Source: Chaetorhynchus papuensis
Taxonomy: Eukaryota > Chordata > Aves > Passeriformes > Rhipiduridae
DNA length: 64,000 nt
Assembly: GCA_013396525.1 (NCBI GenBank)
Contig: VWYX01001284.1
Location: 1 to 64,000, forward strand
Direction: 5' to 3'
Part shown: positions 33,546 to 45,679 of the stretch, piece by piece
How positions within the stretch are numbered: position 1 is the first letter of the stretch
Layout of the letters: every line of letters begins with the position of its first letter
The notes under the pieces: model-generated
What the model was told of the DNA's origin: nothing
The model's database searches: none
What the model saw: only the letters and a program-made list of their open reading frames with translations
Translations under genes and position numbers: made by a program

Positions 33546-34147
33546 GCTCCACAATCCATGCCAGGGATCACCATGGCACATCAGGATCCACACAGGAAGC
33601 GAGCTGAGAGCGCAGGGGATTCACTTGCCCTTTAAATGCAGATGATGTTATTAAACCCCAAACGACTGAAAGTAGGAGAAGAGAGGCATTAAAATGGAAA
33701 GGAATCTCCGCGAGCCCTTTGATACGATGATAAAAGCTGGGTTTTGATTGCGGCTCTCCCAGCGGTATCCGCCACCAACACGGAAACCTCGGGGACTGGG
33801 AGCCTTTGGAACTGCTCTGGGCACACTGGGAATGTGTGGATTCAGGCCACGGAGAGGCTGGGCCTTTGTGTTTATTCAGGAAATTAATGAGGATGTTGGA
33901 GAGGTAAATTTGCCATCCCGTGGAGCTGCTCGGGGAGGATTCCAGGCAGTTTTCCGATGGAAGCGGGGGGTCACGGCGCTGAGTGAGGGCTGTGGGAGGG
34001 ATGCAGAGAGGATTTATCCCTGATATAGCCAGGATTTGAGGTGCTGGGTATCAGACACCCCATTCTTATATCCAGACCCCACCAGGGAATCGTTTGTGTT
34101 TTGGGGGAATTTTTTCTATAATTATTACTGTCTGTGATTATGATGAT
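33546..34147. other. Intergenic, no gene seen
   Basis: Unique sequence without coding signal. Confidence 0.45.
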
Positions 34148-34352
34148 TTACTTGGAGGGTGGGGAGGCCCTGGAATGGATTGCCCTGAGAAGCTGTGGCT
34201 GCCTCTGGATCCCTGGAAGTGTCCAAGGCCAGGTTGGATGGAGCTTGGAGCCACCTGGGATGGTGGAAGGTGCCCCTGCCCATGGCAGGAGGTTGGAATG
34301 GGATAATCCTTCATGTCCCTCCCAACCCAACCCATTTTATGACTCTAAGAGG
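34148..34352 (+). mobile_element. CR1 LINE 3' fragment
   Basis: cttggagggtggggaggccc, gagaagctgtggctgcctct, gggatggtggaaggtgcccc and the tail ccaacccattttatgactct. Confidence 0.92.
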
Positions 34353-34784
34353 AAGAAAAGCCCCCAGACTTTGTGTCTCCCCACAGCAGCTTTGGTGTTC
34401 ATTGATCCTCCTGAATTATGGTTCTGGAGATCCTTCTCCTCCTCACAAGGAGACCCCCAGGTCCTGCAGGGCTCTGGGGAGGACCCCAAAACCAGAGCCA
34501 CAGCCCCAGGAGCAGCCACAAGTTTGTGTTGGGAAACCACAGCAAAGCCAGACCCACGGTGCTGGATCCAAAAACACAGAGAAAAAATCGAAAACCAGAA
34601 GAAACACCACGAAACGAGAAGGAAAAAAAATCAGCACTGAAGGAGAGAAAGCGGAATAAGCTTCAAGTAAAAGGTTTCCTCTTCCCAGTAACACAAACCC
34701 CACGTTTATTCCCACTGCTGTGTAAATATTACAGCTCTTTACCAGGTGATTTATTGCAGGATCTGTCTCGCAGCAAATAAAGGC

Positions 34785-35110
34785 CCTGCAATGAGGAGCT
34801 TTGATTGCTTGAAGTTGCAATAAATGCAACGCTCCCAGCCCCGCACCAGCAAACGCCTCGGTGAGCTGCTTAGAGTCCTCGGAACCTGAACCACATCCCA
34901 TAATTTATACAGTACATATTGGTACAGCGTGTTACAGCAGAGTTTATAATAATTTATTAGGGGAGAAAAAGCTATCTCCATTAATAATTGATTCATTATA
35001 AATAATGGATTCAGAAATGCTCCTTTGATTTAAAGCCCGTGCTGGTAATGTATGCTAAACTCTGCTGCTGCTCGATGGCAATAAATCCAAGGAAATCCTG
35101 AATATTTGCA
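34785..35110. promoter_or_regulatory. Candidate conserved regulatory element
   Basis: This is single-copy, with cattaataattgattcatt, ataatttattagggg, gaagttgcaataaatgcaac and gtaatgtatgctaaactctg. It has the AT-rich homeodomain-motif texture of developmental enhancers. Confidence 0.3.
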
Positions 35111-35299
35111 TCCAGCTCGCCCCTTTCTGCTTTGGAACTGCGGAGGGCAGGTGGGAACCTCGTGGGAATGATGTTTATTATGGAATTGCCATGGGAAATG
35201 TGGGTTATGAGGCGGAAAAGTGCGGTTCCTGCGGAAAAAAAAGGGAAGATGTGTTTTGATACAGGTTGATTTTAGTGGCAGGACAAGGGGGAATGGATT

Positions 35300-35540
35300 T
35301 GAGCTAAAGAGGGGAGATTTAGATGGGATGTTGGGAAGGAATTCCTGCCGGGGAGAGTGGGGAGGCCCTGGGATGGAATTCCCAGAGCAGCTGTGGCTGC
35401 CCCTGGATCCCTGGCAGTGCCCAAGGCCAGGCTGGAGCAGCCTGGGATGGTGGAAGTGTCCCTGCCCATGGCAGGGGGTGGGATGGGTGGGATTTAAGAT
35501 CCCGTCCAACCCAAACCCTTTTGGGATTCTGTGATCCTGC
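35300..35540 (+). mobile_element. CR1 LINE 3' fragment
   Basis: gggatgttgggaaggaattc, gcagctgtggctgcccctgg, gggatggtggaagtgtccct and gggattctgtgatcctg at the 3' end. Confidence 0.93.
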
Positions 35541-36737
35541 AGCAGGAGAGATTCGCTGGAATCCCCCCCTCACAGAGTGCCCTGCTCTGTTCACACACAG
35601 AAAGGTTTTTCCCACCTGCCTCTCGAGCACCTCCTGCTTTTCCCCGTTACTCTCACACACATCCCACGTGGATATTATTGGGATAAGGCAGGAATGAAGG
35701 AGACACTGTGGGAAAGTGCATTCCACAGAGAGCAGCTTTCTGATAAAAAACTGATGCTCTAAACACCTGAGATCCCGGGGTTCATCAGGAAATATTGGCA
35801 GAGATTTGTCAGCAGAGATCAGGACTCAGCCCTTGGGTTCCCAAAGCCACTCCTCATTCATTCATTTATTAAAAACAATAATCCCTGCTAGTCTGGAGAG
35901 CACGGGCTCTGCACAAGCTGCACGAGCAGATGGAGGAACTGAATTCCTTTAAACTGTTGGAATGGTGACAGGTAGGACACGGTGCCGGAGCCCAAACCTC
36001 CATCTGCTGCTCACACACCTTCACACGAGGCCGTGCTGAGGCACAGCCCCGAAATTTGGGATTGCAGAACGTTTTGGTGACTGGAAGTACAGAAAAAGCA
36101 AAGGCTGCAGGTCGTGGTCCACAGGCATCAAGAGAAAACTTCATCATGTGGCAGGGCTGGGTCACTATTTATTAATAATAAAATAATTAAAGGGTTTTTT
36201 TTGTGGCTGAGCTCTCTTCTGTGCCACAGAATGACAAAAACTTGAGTGTTGAAACCAAGTAGAAATCTCTTTTCCGCTTTTCCCTCATTTTGCCCAAATC
36301 CTGGTTGGGATTTAATCCATCCCTGCTGCTGGCTGCAATGCATTAGCCTAAGAAAGCTGAATTTTGATGAGACATCACGTTGGCCCAGTGTTTGTGAGAG
36401 CTTGTCAGTACCTAAAACTGTGTTTTTAAACCGTTTGACAGAGCCCCCTTCTCCCCCAGCCTTCAGCCTCCTGTGGTATTATAATCGAAGTTTCCTTCCC
36501 AGTCTCCCCGGGCTGACAAGACTTTAATTTCTCATTTAAAAACCGAGATAACATTTATTCTTGGAAAGGAGGCTTGGCTGTAAGTTTGCTTTGTGTGAAA
36601 TGAGAAAGGGAAAGGGGTGAAAACGACTGTTTTCATTTCTAAGACGTTTTCCTGTAAAACATGGGAACATTTCCTCCTCCATTGGCTCGGCCGACGGATG
36701 AATTCATCATCTCTGCACTTCCACAACCTGCAAATCA
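35541..36737. other. Intergenic, no gene seen
   Basis: This is unique sequence with a local AT-rich patch at 36165-36200. No coding feature. Confidence 0.45.
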
Positions 36738-37048
36738 CCGAATTCCAAAAGGGTTTGGGTTGGAAGGGACATGAAAACCCATCTATTTCCACTTCCTGCT
36801 CACACTTCCACTGTCCCAGGGTGTTCCAAGCCCCGTCCAGCCTGGCCTTGGGCACTGCCAGGGATCCAGGGGCAGCCACAGCTTCTCTGGGAATTCCAGC
36901 CCTGCCCCTCCCCACCCTCCCAGCCAGGAATTCCTTCCCAATATCCCATCCAGCCCTGCCCTCTGGCACTGGGAAGCCATTCCCCGTGTCCTGTCCCTCC
37001 AGGCCTTGTCAAAAATCCCTCTCCAGCTCTCCTGGAGCCCCTTTAGGT
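36738..37048 (-). mobile_element. CR1 LINE 3' fragment, long
   Basis: It runs from the tail (gggtttgggttggaagggac) through cacagcttctctgggaattc and atatcccatccagccctgcc to the more 5' block ctctcctggagcccctttag. Confidence 0.94.
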
Positions 37049-37639
37049 GCAGTGGGGGGATGATTTTCATTTAACTCCCATTTCCTTTATTAATTTATAA
37101 TGGGTAATTTGGGATGCACAAGCACTTACTGTCAAAACCCAGCAGCAGACACTTCCCTGGCAGGCACTAAATCCCAGCTCCTGGGATAATTAAGGTACTG
37201 GGAGCATTTATCAAGCTCCTACTAAATTTACAGCCCCTCCCTGAGGTCTCTCCTCCCGCCTGGTTAAATCCTTTGAACCTTGGAGCGATTCCCTGTGCCG
37301 GCATTCCCTGGCGATGGACGCGGTGGCTGAGGGGGGCAGGGGCATCCCAAATCGGTATTCCTGCAGAAATTCCCGACCTTTTCGCCCTCAAAGCCTCCGG
37401 GAAAGTTTCCTCCCTCTCTCCTCAACGCTCAGCATCCCTCCCTCCCCATCCCGAAATTCCAGAGCCAGCACTTCCCAACCGCAGCCAGCTCCGCTTGAGG
37501 TCTTCCCCATGGATTTAAAGAGCTCCGAGAAGCAAAGAGGGGAAATGTGATCATAAACCCCGGGCCCGAGAGTGCCATTTCCATTGGAAATCAGCTCCTG
37601 GGGGTGGCCGGCTGGGGCCGCCTCCCTGGGAACATCCCC

Positions 37640-37975
37640 GGGGACACCCGGGGCTGTTTGTTCCTGGAATGTTGCTGCTATTGATTTAAGGAGAAACGAG
37701 AGGCGGTTCATTATCTGTGCCTGTGCTCGCCTTTGTTTTGTCTCTCTAATGGCTGGGGCTGTTGTGACCGTGCACTTTAATGGCTTTCAGATGCCAAAGG
37801 TCTCATTTGAAGCCCGGACCACCGGCAGAAAACAAACTTGTTGCTGCTCTGAGGCTGCAAAAAGCAAAGAAAATGATGTTTTCTTCCCCCTGCCCAAGCC
37901 CCCAGCGAATTTTCGTGAGTTGGTTTTATATCAAAAGAGCGTTTTCCTGATGTAATTATGAGAACTGATCCCGGC
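37640..37975. promoter_or_regulatory. Candidate conserved regulatory element
   Basis: This is unique sequence with gctattgatttaagg, gcactttaatggctttcag, gcctttgttttgtctctc (SOX-like core) and gatgtaattatgag. No repeat homology. Confidence 0.3.
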
Positions 37976-38377
37976 CCTGCACAGGTACTCTATAAATAAT
38001 TAGATGGATAATATTTCCACAGCTGTGCTCTGCCAGATGGTTCTGCTTTTTTTTGTAAGAGCTTAAAGCAACTTCCTTCCTCTGCGGCGGGAAAAGCCAA
38101 CCCTGTCAGGTCCTATAAACTCATCCTTTGAGGAGCAGACAGGTCCTGGAGACCTGGCTTTGAACCTGGAGGAGAAGAAACTTCCCAGGGATGGAGCAGC
38201 CACGGATTGAGCCGGGAGAAGGTGGGGGGAGAGTGTGGGAAGGTCCCTGGTCCAGCCCTGGCAGATGCAGATGTTTGCAGGTGCTGGTCACTGCAGGAAC
38301 CAGACCCACCCTGGACATCAGGACCTGGCTCTTCCCTAGGGCTGGATCATAAACATGGAATCATTAATTGGGTAATG

Positions 38378-38505
38378 GAGCTGGGGAAGGGGCTGGAGAA
38401 TTCCTGAGGGAGCTGGGAAAGGGGCTCAGCCTGGAGCAAAGGAGCTCAGGGGGAACCTTGTGGCTCTGCACAAGTCCCTGACAGGAGGGGGCAGCCGGGG
38501 GGGGT
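38378..38505 (+). mobile_element. CR1 LINE internal fragment
   Basis: gaattcctgagggagctggg, aaaggggctcagcctggagc, aaaggagctcagggggaacc and ctctgcacaagtccctgaca are in sense order, the same block as the antisense copy at 62990-63100. Confidence 0.85.
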
Positions 38506-38544
38506 TTGGTTTCTTTCTCTCTCCTTCAGGGAATTCCTGTTTCA

Positions 38545-38850
38545 CAGAATCCCAGATGGGTTTGGGTTGGAAGGGACCTTAAATCCCATCTGGTCCCATC
38601 CCTGCATGGGCAGGGACACTTTCCACTATCCCAGCTCCATCCAGCCTGGCCTTGGGCACTGCCAAGGATCCAGGGGCAGCCACAGCTGCTCTGGGCACCC
38701 GGTGCCAGGGCCTGCCCACCCTCCCAGGGAAGGATTCCCTCCCAATTTCTAATCTAAATCTCCTCTCCTGCAGTTTAAAACCATCCCCCCTGTCCTGTCA
38801 CTGTCCGCCTGTGTAAAAAATCCTTCTCCAGCTCCTCCTGCTGCAAAAGC
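38545..38850 (-). mobile_element. CR1 LINE 3' fragment
   Basis: cagaatcccagatgggtttg, catgggcagggacactttcc, ccagcctggccttgggcact and tttctaatctaaatctcctc. It faces the sense fragment just upstream. Confidence 0.94.
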
Positions 38851-38920
38851 CTGGCAAGAAAATGTCAGGGTTTAATGCCAGTTACCTCTGCCATGGGCAG
38901 GGATGTACGGGCAGAGCAGA

Positions 38921-39192
38921 ATCACAGAAACACAGAACCACAGAATTAGAGAATCCCGGAATCCCAGAATCCCAGAATCCCAGAATTACAGAATCCACAG
39001 AAACACAGCATCCCAGAATCCCAGAATCATAGAATCCCAGAATCCTAGAATCACAGAATCCCAGAATCCCAGAATCCTAGAATCACAGAATCACAGAATC
39101 ACAGAATTACAGAATCCACAGAAACACAGAATCACAGAATTACAGAATCCACAGAAACACAGAATCCCAGAATTACAGAATCCCAGAATTGC
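38921..39192. repeat. Orphan CR1-tail-like tandem array
   Basis: About 27 units of 8-11 bp (agaatcccag, agaatcacag, agaattacag, agaatccacagaaacac) resemble the CR1 3' terminal repeat read in antisense. A larger word cagaattacagaatccacag recurs near 38980, 39100 and 39137. No CR1 body follows on the right. Confidence 0.9.
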
Positions 39193-40194
39193 TGTCACTC
39201 GGCTTTTCCAGCCCCAGCTCTGCAGTAACTGTGAGCTCCCAGCACAAGCTCCCTTTCCACACCTTTGGCTGCTCCTTGTCCTGTGTTCCATCCCTGGAGC
39301 TTTGTGGGAGGCTGGATTTTCCATGCCATTCCTCACTCCCGTGTCTGGGAAGCTCAGCAGGAGTGGGAGATCGAGGCAGAGGTGTCACAGGTGAAGGGGG
39401 AACTCAGCGTGGGGCAGGGTGCTGGAGTTGCCGGCCGCTTTCCCGGCAGGATTTCATATCCATGTTTTTCCTCCCGCTGCTGGAGCTTTCATATCCCCAA
39501 GGAGACACAGTGGGGACTCCTCTGGGAGGGCTGGGGCACCCTTGGGTGCTGAGGTTGTTGTCTCAGCCTCAAAAGGGGGTGCACAGCAGGTCCAGTGTTG
39601 TGATGGCAGCTCCTGCTCTTCATCCAGCATTCAGGGGAACCAGGAAAACACCAGCACCTTCCTTTGCTGGTCCTGCCTTGGCTATCAATCCACGTTTCCC
39701 CCTTGGCCTGGGGTGGGAAGAGTGGATTTCCCAATTTCTCCTCACTGTTCACTTTCCTGCCTGCCTGCCCAAGCTGCACCTTTGAAAGCCTTTTTGTGGT
39801 TGCACAAAGAAAAATACCAAAATTAATAATTTAGAAATAAAGCCAGATATTTTATCTCTCTTTTAACCTCACTTGTTCATATCCCCCTTGTTTTGCACCA
39901 AATTTGTGCCGGGGAAACAATGAAAATCTGTAGCAGAGGATAAATTTTAGTGATTTGAGATCTGTTCCAGCTCCCTGAGCATTTAGACTGGGAGGGCTTT
40001 GAAGAGAGCCCCAAAAATACCTGTGTAGGATCCTGGGCTCTGCCTTGCCTGTTCCCACCAGCACTGTGGGTTTTCCCCGCTCCAGACCAGCCGGAATCCA
40101 GGATTCAGGATGTTTAATCCTTGCAGGGTAACAGTCGGTGATTTTGGCAGAGAAATCCCTGTGCCGTGGGTGCCACGGGTGCCTCAGCCATGAG
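39193..40194. other. Intergenic, no gene seen
   Basis: Unique sequence; overlapping open frames have no known family. Confidence 0.45.
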
Positions 40195-40290
40195 ATGTTG
40201 GGGACATGGCTTAGGGTGGACCTGGAGTGTTGGGTTCATGGTCAGACTCGGTGATCCCACAGGGCTTTTCCAACCTTTAGGATTAAGAAC
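40195..40290 (+). mobile_element. CR1-like tail, divergent subfamily
   Basis: gttgggttcatggtcagact and cggtgatcccacagggcttt followed by tccaaccttt match the 3' end of an older CR1 subfamily. Confidence 0.7.
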
Positions 40291-41741
40291 TTCACAGCTC
40301 TACCCATTAATTGGCTTTAGTCCTTCAAATGCTGTTTGAGGTTTTCCAGTGGAGCCAAAGCCACGTGGATTTTATGGTGGCCTGGCATTCCTGGGGCTGC
40401 AGTTGTTCCTGGAAGCTGGAGAAGGGGAATTTTCTGCACCTTCCAGCTCCCACTGACCAACGCTCCGGCCTGAGGATGCTCCTGGATGTTCCCACAATCC
40501 CAACCTGGGCAGCAGGCTGCAATTGGAGCAAGGAGCACTGGAAACGAGCTCTTTGTTGTTCCAGGGAATTCAGAGGTCAGCGAGGGAAGGGCTGGAGCTG
40601 CTTCCCTGGCAGTGGCCCCACGTCCCCTCCCTCATTAGATTTCTCTGCTCGGATCGCTGGGCAGGAGGGGCGGAAAGGGCAGAGCCGGGCTCAGCTGGAG
40701 CGCTGCTGCTGCTCACAGACACGGCCTTGGGGACAGACATGGCCTGGGGGACGAGTCCTGCTTTAATGTCACCTGGGCCACGCTGGCTCCTGCCCCAAGA
40801 CATCCCCCAGCACCCAGCAGGGTACCAGCTCTCATCCAGGGAAAACCAGAGACACCAGGAACGTCAGCTCTGGAGGCGCGACGAGATTTCTCACTTTAAT
40901 CACCAGCAATAAATAATCCCGTGGATTATTTCATTATTAACACCCCTGCGAATCGTGGGAGCGGGCTGGGGATAAATCAGACCTGGGCACTGCTGGGGCC
41001 CCGTGAAATGAATCCCAAATCCTGACATTTGTTTTGACACATCGTCTCCTCGTGCGGGTTTCGCTCTCCCCGCGCCGCACCTGGGGCTGCAGGGCTGAGG
41101 TCACCACGCAAAAATGTGAACTGCCTGCTTGCAAATGAATAGCACATGGCCTCAATCCCTGGGCTCTCGGGCCTAAGTTCAAAAAAATAGAGATATAAAA
41201 CTTGGGTGATTTACTGGAGCTTTCCCGGACTGCAATGATTAATGGGCTGATTTACTGCTCCCATTTTTTTTTTAATGCTGAAGCCAATGTATAAAAATTA
41301 AAGGCAGTGTAGTGGAACTGGTGGTCACAAATGCCTTTCTCATGTTGCTGAGGAGAGGAAAATGATCTTGTGATGGAGAGATTTTTAAAATATTAATTTT
41401 CTGATTTGTTTCTGCAGAAGTGGGAGCGGTGTCTGACGCGGACACGCTCGGCGTTAAACGTTTGAGGGATGTGATTCCTCGATGTGAGCCAGTCAGCTCC
41501 TGTTAAAATTCCCTCTCTAACCAGCCAGAAATGGTTCCAGGCCATGATGGATAAACACCTCCAAGCCCAGAGTGGAGTGACAGCACCTGGCAGAGTGTCC
41601 GTGACAAGTGAGTCAGGAAAGTCATGCCGGGTGTTTCCGTGAGGGATGGAAGACGGAGGGCACAGGATTTGTCTTTGGGGTGTTTATTCGGGTGGCAAAG
41701 CAGCAGAAACATCCCATCCTGGGAATACTGGGCCTTGCAGA
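40291..41741. other. Intergenic, with AT-rich unique patch
   Basis: Bases 40880-40945 (ctttaatcaccagcaataaa, ggattatttcattattaac) and 41170-41410 look like possible regulatory sequence. There is no gene. Confidence 0.35.
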
Positions 41742-41774
41742 CATCCTGAGGGCATCCTGAGGGCATCCTGAGGG
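41742..41774. repeat. 11-bp tandem repeat, three copies
   Basis: catcctgaggg is repeated at 41742, 41753 and 41764. Confidence 0.95.
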
Positions 41775-42011
41775 CAGCTGGGTGCTGCTGCCGTGGTGCC
41801 AGCCCTGCCCTGCTCCCGGTGTGACACCTCTGTCACCAGGGGTCACCGAACCCTCTGTGCAGCACCAGCTTCTCATCTGGAGCTCTCAACCGTTTCCATC
41901 TCTGTTCAGCATGAGGATGAGATCTCATGGCATTTGTTTTCCAACTAATCCCAGTGAGGAATTCTTCTCCTCGCAGCAATTCCTTGGCAGCAGCCCGTTG
42001 TATTCCTTGCA

Positions 42012-42310
42012 CATGGAATCACGGAGTTGTTAAGGTTGGAAAAGCCCTCCCAGACCATCCAACCATTCCCCTGCACTGCCAATCCCATCTCTAACCACAG
42101 GTGCCACATCCACAGGGCTTTTCAATCCCTCCAGGAGTGGGGATTCCACTGAGAATCGTGCCAGGGCTGAATGAGCCTTTCCATGGAGAAATTTTCCCTA
42201 TACCCAACCTAAACCTCCTCCTCTTTGTTTAGGGCTGGACGAGCCTTTCCATGGAGAAATTTTCCCTATACCCAACCTAAACCTCCTCCTCTTTGTTCAG
42301 GGCAGGACAC
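42012..42310 (-). mobile_element. CR1-like fragment with internal duplication
   Basis: atggaatcacggagttgtta, aggttggaaaagccctccca and atccacagggcttttcaatc, then tatacccaacctaaacctcc twice. It is an antisense CR1. Confidence 0.82.
42163..42298. repeat. 68-bp tandem duplication inside CR1
   Basis: gagcctttccatggagaaat occurs at 42173 and 42241, followed by identical text through ctcctcctctttgtt. The copies are nearly identical. Confidence 0.95.
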
Positions 42311-42460
42311 GGAGCATGGGAAGGAACAGCTGGATCTGCCCCTTAGAGCTTGGCCGGGCTGCTCCCACCTTCAGAGCAAGGTGATGCCTGTCCCATGTAA
42401 TGGATGCATTGCAGTAGGCAGGATATTAAAACAATAATAAATGATAAATGTTTACACAGC

Positions 42461-42592
42461 CAGGTTCAAATTCTCGTCAACCCAGGTCCAGATTCTCCTT
42501 AAACCAGGTCCAGATTTTCCTTAAGACAGGTTCAGATTCTCCTCAACCCAGGTTCAGATTTTCCTGAACCCGGGTTCAGATTCTCCTTAACC
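42461..42592. repeat. 22-bp tandem array, six copies
   Basis: The unit caggttcagattctccttaacc starts at 42461, 42483, 42505, 42527, 42549 and 42571 with scattered substitutions. Confidence 0.95.
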
Positions 42593-43687
42593 CAGCAGCA
42601 AACTCCACACTGATTTCCCAGGCAAAGGGGAGAAACCCTGAGTTACTAAAAATGAGTTTATGTGACTGAGGGGGTTTGTCTTTCCTTTTTTTTTTGCAAT
42701 GCTGGTGGCTGATCCTGCAGGGATTTCTCCATTGGAAAAGCAAGGAAGAGTTAATTCCCTCAGTTTGGAACGTCTATCTGTCATGTGTGGCTGCTCTGTA
42801 ATTATGACTTTTTCTGCTTCTTAGAGAAAGGTTATTACAAGAACCTTTTAATCTAAAAGGCCAATTATATTAAAACAGTGGCTTCCATACTTAGATCCCC
42901 CTTTGCACACACGCCATTGTGTTTGGGATAAATTTAGCAAATTATAGGGAAGCTTTGCTTCGTGGGAGCTTCAAAATACGATCCCTGCTTGCATCAGTGT
43001 GAACAGCCCCGAGAAACACAGCTCTGGAATTTATTGAGTGCAGCCAGGAGCCCTGGCCACGCTCAGATTTAGGGATCTCATCCAGGTCTAGGGGCTCAGG
43101 ATGTCTCTTTTGCACTGCTGTGTGTTGGAAAGCTGCTGGCTCCGGGTTTGGGAGATGCTGGGAAGCAGGAGAAGCGGGATTTGTGGCTGATGGGTTCAGG
43201 CAAGGTCTGCAAGCCGCAGGGAAGGCACCCAAAATGCTCACCCGTGCGCTGCCTCCTGCGGAGCATCTCAGCCAGGCATGAAACCCACAGCAACTCCAAG
43301 CCTTGTGTCTGGTCCCTGCAGAAATCCCACCCAGGCGGAGCGTGTGGAAAAACTTCCCAATGTTTTAAATCACGTGGGCAAGAGGAAACGTTCCCTTCCC
43401 AATGAAGTAATGGTGTTTTCCCTGGGCTGGGATCTTCCATGAGGAATAATTGGCTTGAAGGACAGGTAGTGAAAGGGGTGGAGTTCCAGAGCGTGTCCTG
43501 GATGGTGGGAATGGATTCCAAGCACAGCTCCTTGGGAATCGAGTGGTGCACACAGCGTTCCCGGGGCACCACACAGAGGGAGTGGGAATTCTACAGGAAA
43601 TTTAGGAAAACATCCTCCTGTGGTCCTGTGAGCTCTATCAGCTTCTAATGACAGTTTCTCAAATTCTGATGGGTCATTTGATAGTAT
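42593..43687. other. Intergenic, no gene seen
   Basis: This is unique. Bases 42790-42960 are AT-rich (taaaaggccaattatattaa). Confidence 0.45.
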
Positions 43688-43855
43688 ACCAGAATTCCAG
43701 ACTGGTTTGGGTGGGAAGAAACCTTGATTATCCCATCCCACCCCCTGCCATGGGCAGGGACACCTTCCACTGTCCCAGGGTGCTCCAAGCCCCATCCAGC
43801 CTGGCCTTGGACACTTTCAGGGATCCAGGGGCAGCCACAGCTTCTCTGGGCCACA
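43688..43855 (-). mobile_element. CR1 LINE 3' fragment
   Basis: agaattccagactggtttgg, cctgccatgggcagggacac, catccagcctggccttggac and cagccacagcttctctgggc. Confidence 0.93.
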
Positions 43856-45084
43856 ACTTGAGGCTGTTTTGTCCATTTTACCTGGAAGAAGAGACCAACC
43901 CCTGCCTGGCTCCAAGGGGGGACCTGGAGCAGGGTCCAGGTTATCCCATGGGAATCCACCACCCTGCTCCCCTCAGGAATCATCTGGATCATGCCAAATT
44001 CTCTGGGGGCACAGAGCATTGACCCCCTTTGGTTGTCTGGGAAGTTTTGGAGATCACACAGCAAAAGCTCAGGCTGCTTTATTAACACTGTGCTCATTAT
44101 TACGGTCAGAAAGGAAATTGCAATGTGTGAATTCAAAGGCTTTGGGTGAGCTGACAGATGATTTTAATTTAGAACCGCAGCTTTAGAGTCTGGAGCCCCA
44201 AAATTGCCTCCCTGTGCCTCTACCCAATCACTGGTGCTGGGTAAAAGGTTCACTGCCTACATCTTTTAGTTATGCATTTATTTAATCTCGCCCCGGCCAG
44301 GGAGGTGTTTTAAGATTAAAATATTCCTTATGCTCCGAAGTTGTGCTAAATATTGATGCAGCATTTCAAACGGGCCGTGCTGTGCTCAGGCAGGTCTGGG
44401 TGAGGACTGGAGAGCAGCCAGGACTGCCTTGGAAAACTTCAATAAAAAGCAGCCAGTGCTCCAGAGGGTGAAGGTGAATGGTGAGCACAGGCTGAGTATC
44501 CAGCGAGTATCCAGTGAGCATTCCCAGCAGGCAGCCAGGAAAGGCTCCATGCAAATTCTCTTTGACTTTACATCAGTCCCACGAATTGGTTTTACAAGAT
44601 CAAACGGAAATATTGGAAAATGGGAGATATCATAACCTCAACAGCAAGCCCAAGGCTTTTGTTTCTAATAAATGGACAAGCTCCTTTAAGGCTGGTAATT
44701 AATCTGATGGATCTTTTCAATTTGATCAGCCCCTTCTGTGACATTATTCTTTAATCTGCACGGCTCCAGCTTTCATTAAAAACAAACCCAGTGACAACGA
44801 GGTAAAACTGCTCAAAATGCAGCCCCTGATCTCTGCTGCTCGGGCAGGTCCCTGGAATTGCTGTTCCATGGAAAGCTGTGTCCCTGGGGGTGTCAGAGCT
44901 CCTGGAGACCTTAATGAGGGGCTTTACAGCTTCCAACAAATCTTGTGTCAGGAGACAAGGACTTGGTGATGGTCAGGATTTTTGGGAAGAGTCTGTTTTT
45001 CTCCCAGCTGTTTTTACTGAATGAAATTATGGCCTCGAGGACAGGGGGGTGACATATTTTACTGCTTTCTAGAAAGGACATTTG
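43856..45084. other. Intergenic, with candidate element at 44655-44775
   Basis: Bases 44655-44775 contain ggctggtaattaatctgatg and ttcaatttgatcagcccctt, typical of a developmental enhancer. The rest is unremarkable. Confidence 0.3.
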
Positions 45085-45240
45085 TGGCCCTGACAAGCTG
45101 TGACTGCCCCATCCTCGGGAATGTTGGGGCATGGAGCAACCTGGGATAGTGCAAGGTGTCCCTGCCTGTAGCAGGGGGTGGAACAAGATGGGCTGTGAGG
45201 TCCCTTCCATCCCAAAACATTCTGGGATTCTAAAATTCCA
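45085..45240 (+). mobile_element. CR1 LINE 3' fragment
   Basis: gagcaacctgggatagtgca, aggtgtccctgcctgtagca, ggtcccttccatcccaaaac and attctgggattct at the tail. Confidence 0.88.
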
Positions 45241-45499
45241 TACAGGCATTCAAGCTGGAAACGCCGGAGCTGAAATTCAGGGCTCTCTCTTCCGGGCTGG
45301 ACATGATGCTATGAGAATTTACAGGCAACCATCAAAGCAGAAGAGAAAAGACAGGAATCCATGCTTTGAAATTGCTTCCAGGGCAGGATTTATTGGCATT
45401 TTTTACGGGGGAAGCTGTAAAGTTTTTAAGAAGCAGTGGTTCAGTTATTCATGGAGCCTTTCGTGGTCAAAAATGGAGTCTGTGGCTCTTCCTCTCATC

Positions 45500-45588
45500 A
45501 GCCGGGCTCAGGGGATGAATTCTGTCAATCCTGCTCCCCTCTTTGGGATGAATTCTGTCATTCCTGCTTCCCTTTTTGGGATGGGGTG
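45500..45588. repeat. Short tandem duplication
   Basis: gggatgaattctgtca is repeated at 45512 and 45545 followed by related ctgct(c/t)cc words. Confidence 0.8.
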
Positions 45589-45679
45589 GCAGTGGTGATA
45601 TAGGGAAGAGCAGAGTGGCTGTCCCCAAATGTCCTGACAGTCACCGAGGCTGCCTGGGGCCGTCCCCACGAGCTGCACC

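Noticed and set aside
38903..39394. Frame of ITESQNPRI-like peptide repeats
   Set aside because: It translates the CR1-tail array.
42461..42475. ggttcaaattctc as a tRNA B box
   Set aside because: It is one unit of a 22-bp array; no A box, cloverleaf or terminator nearby.
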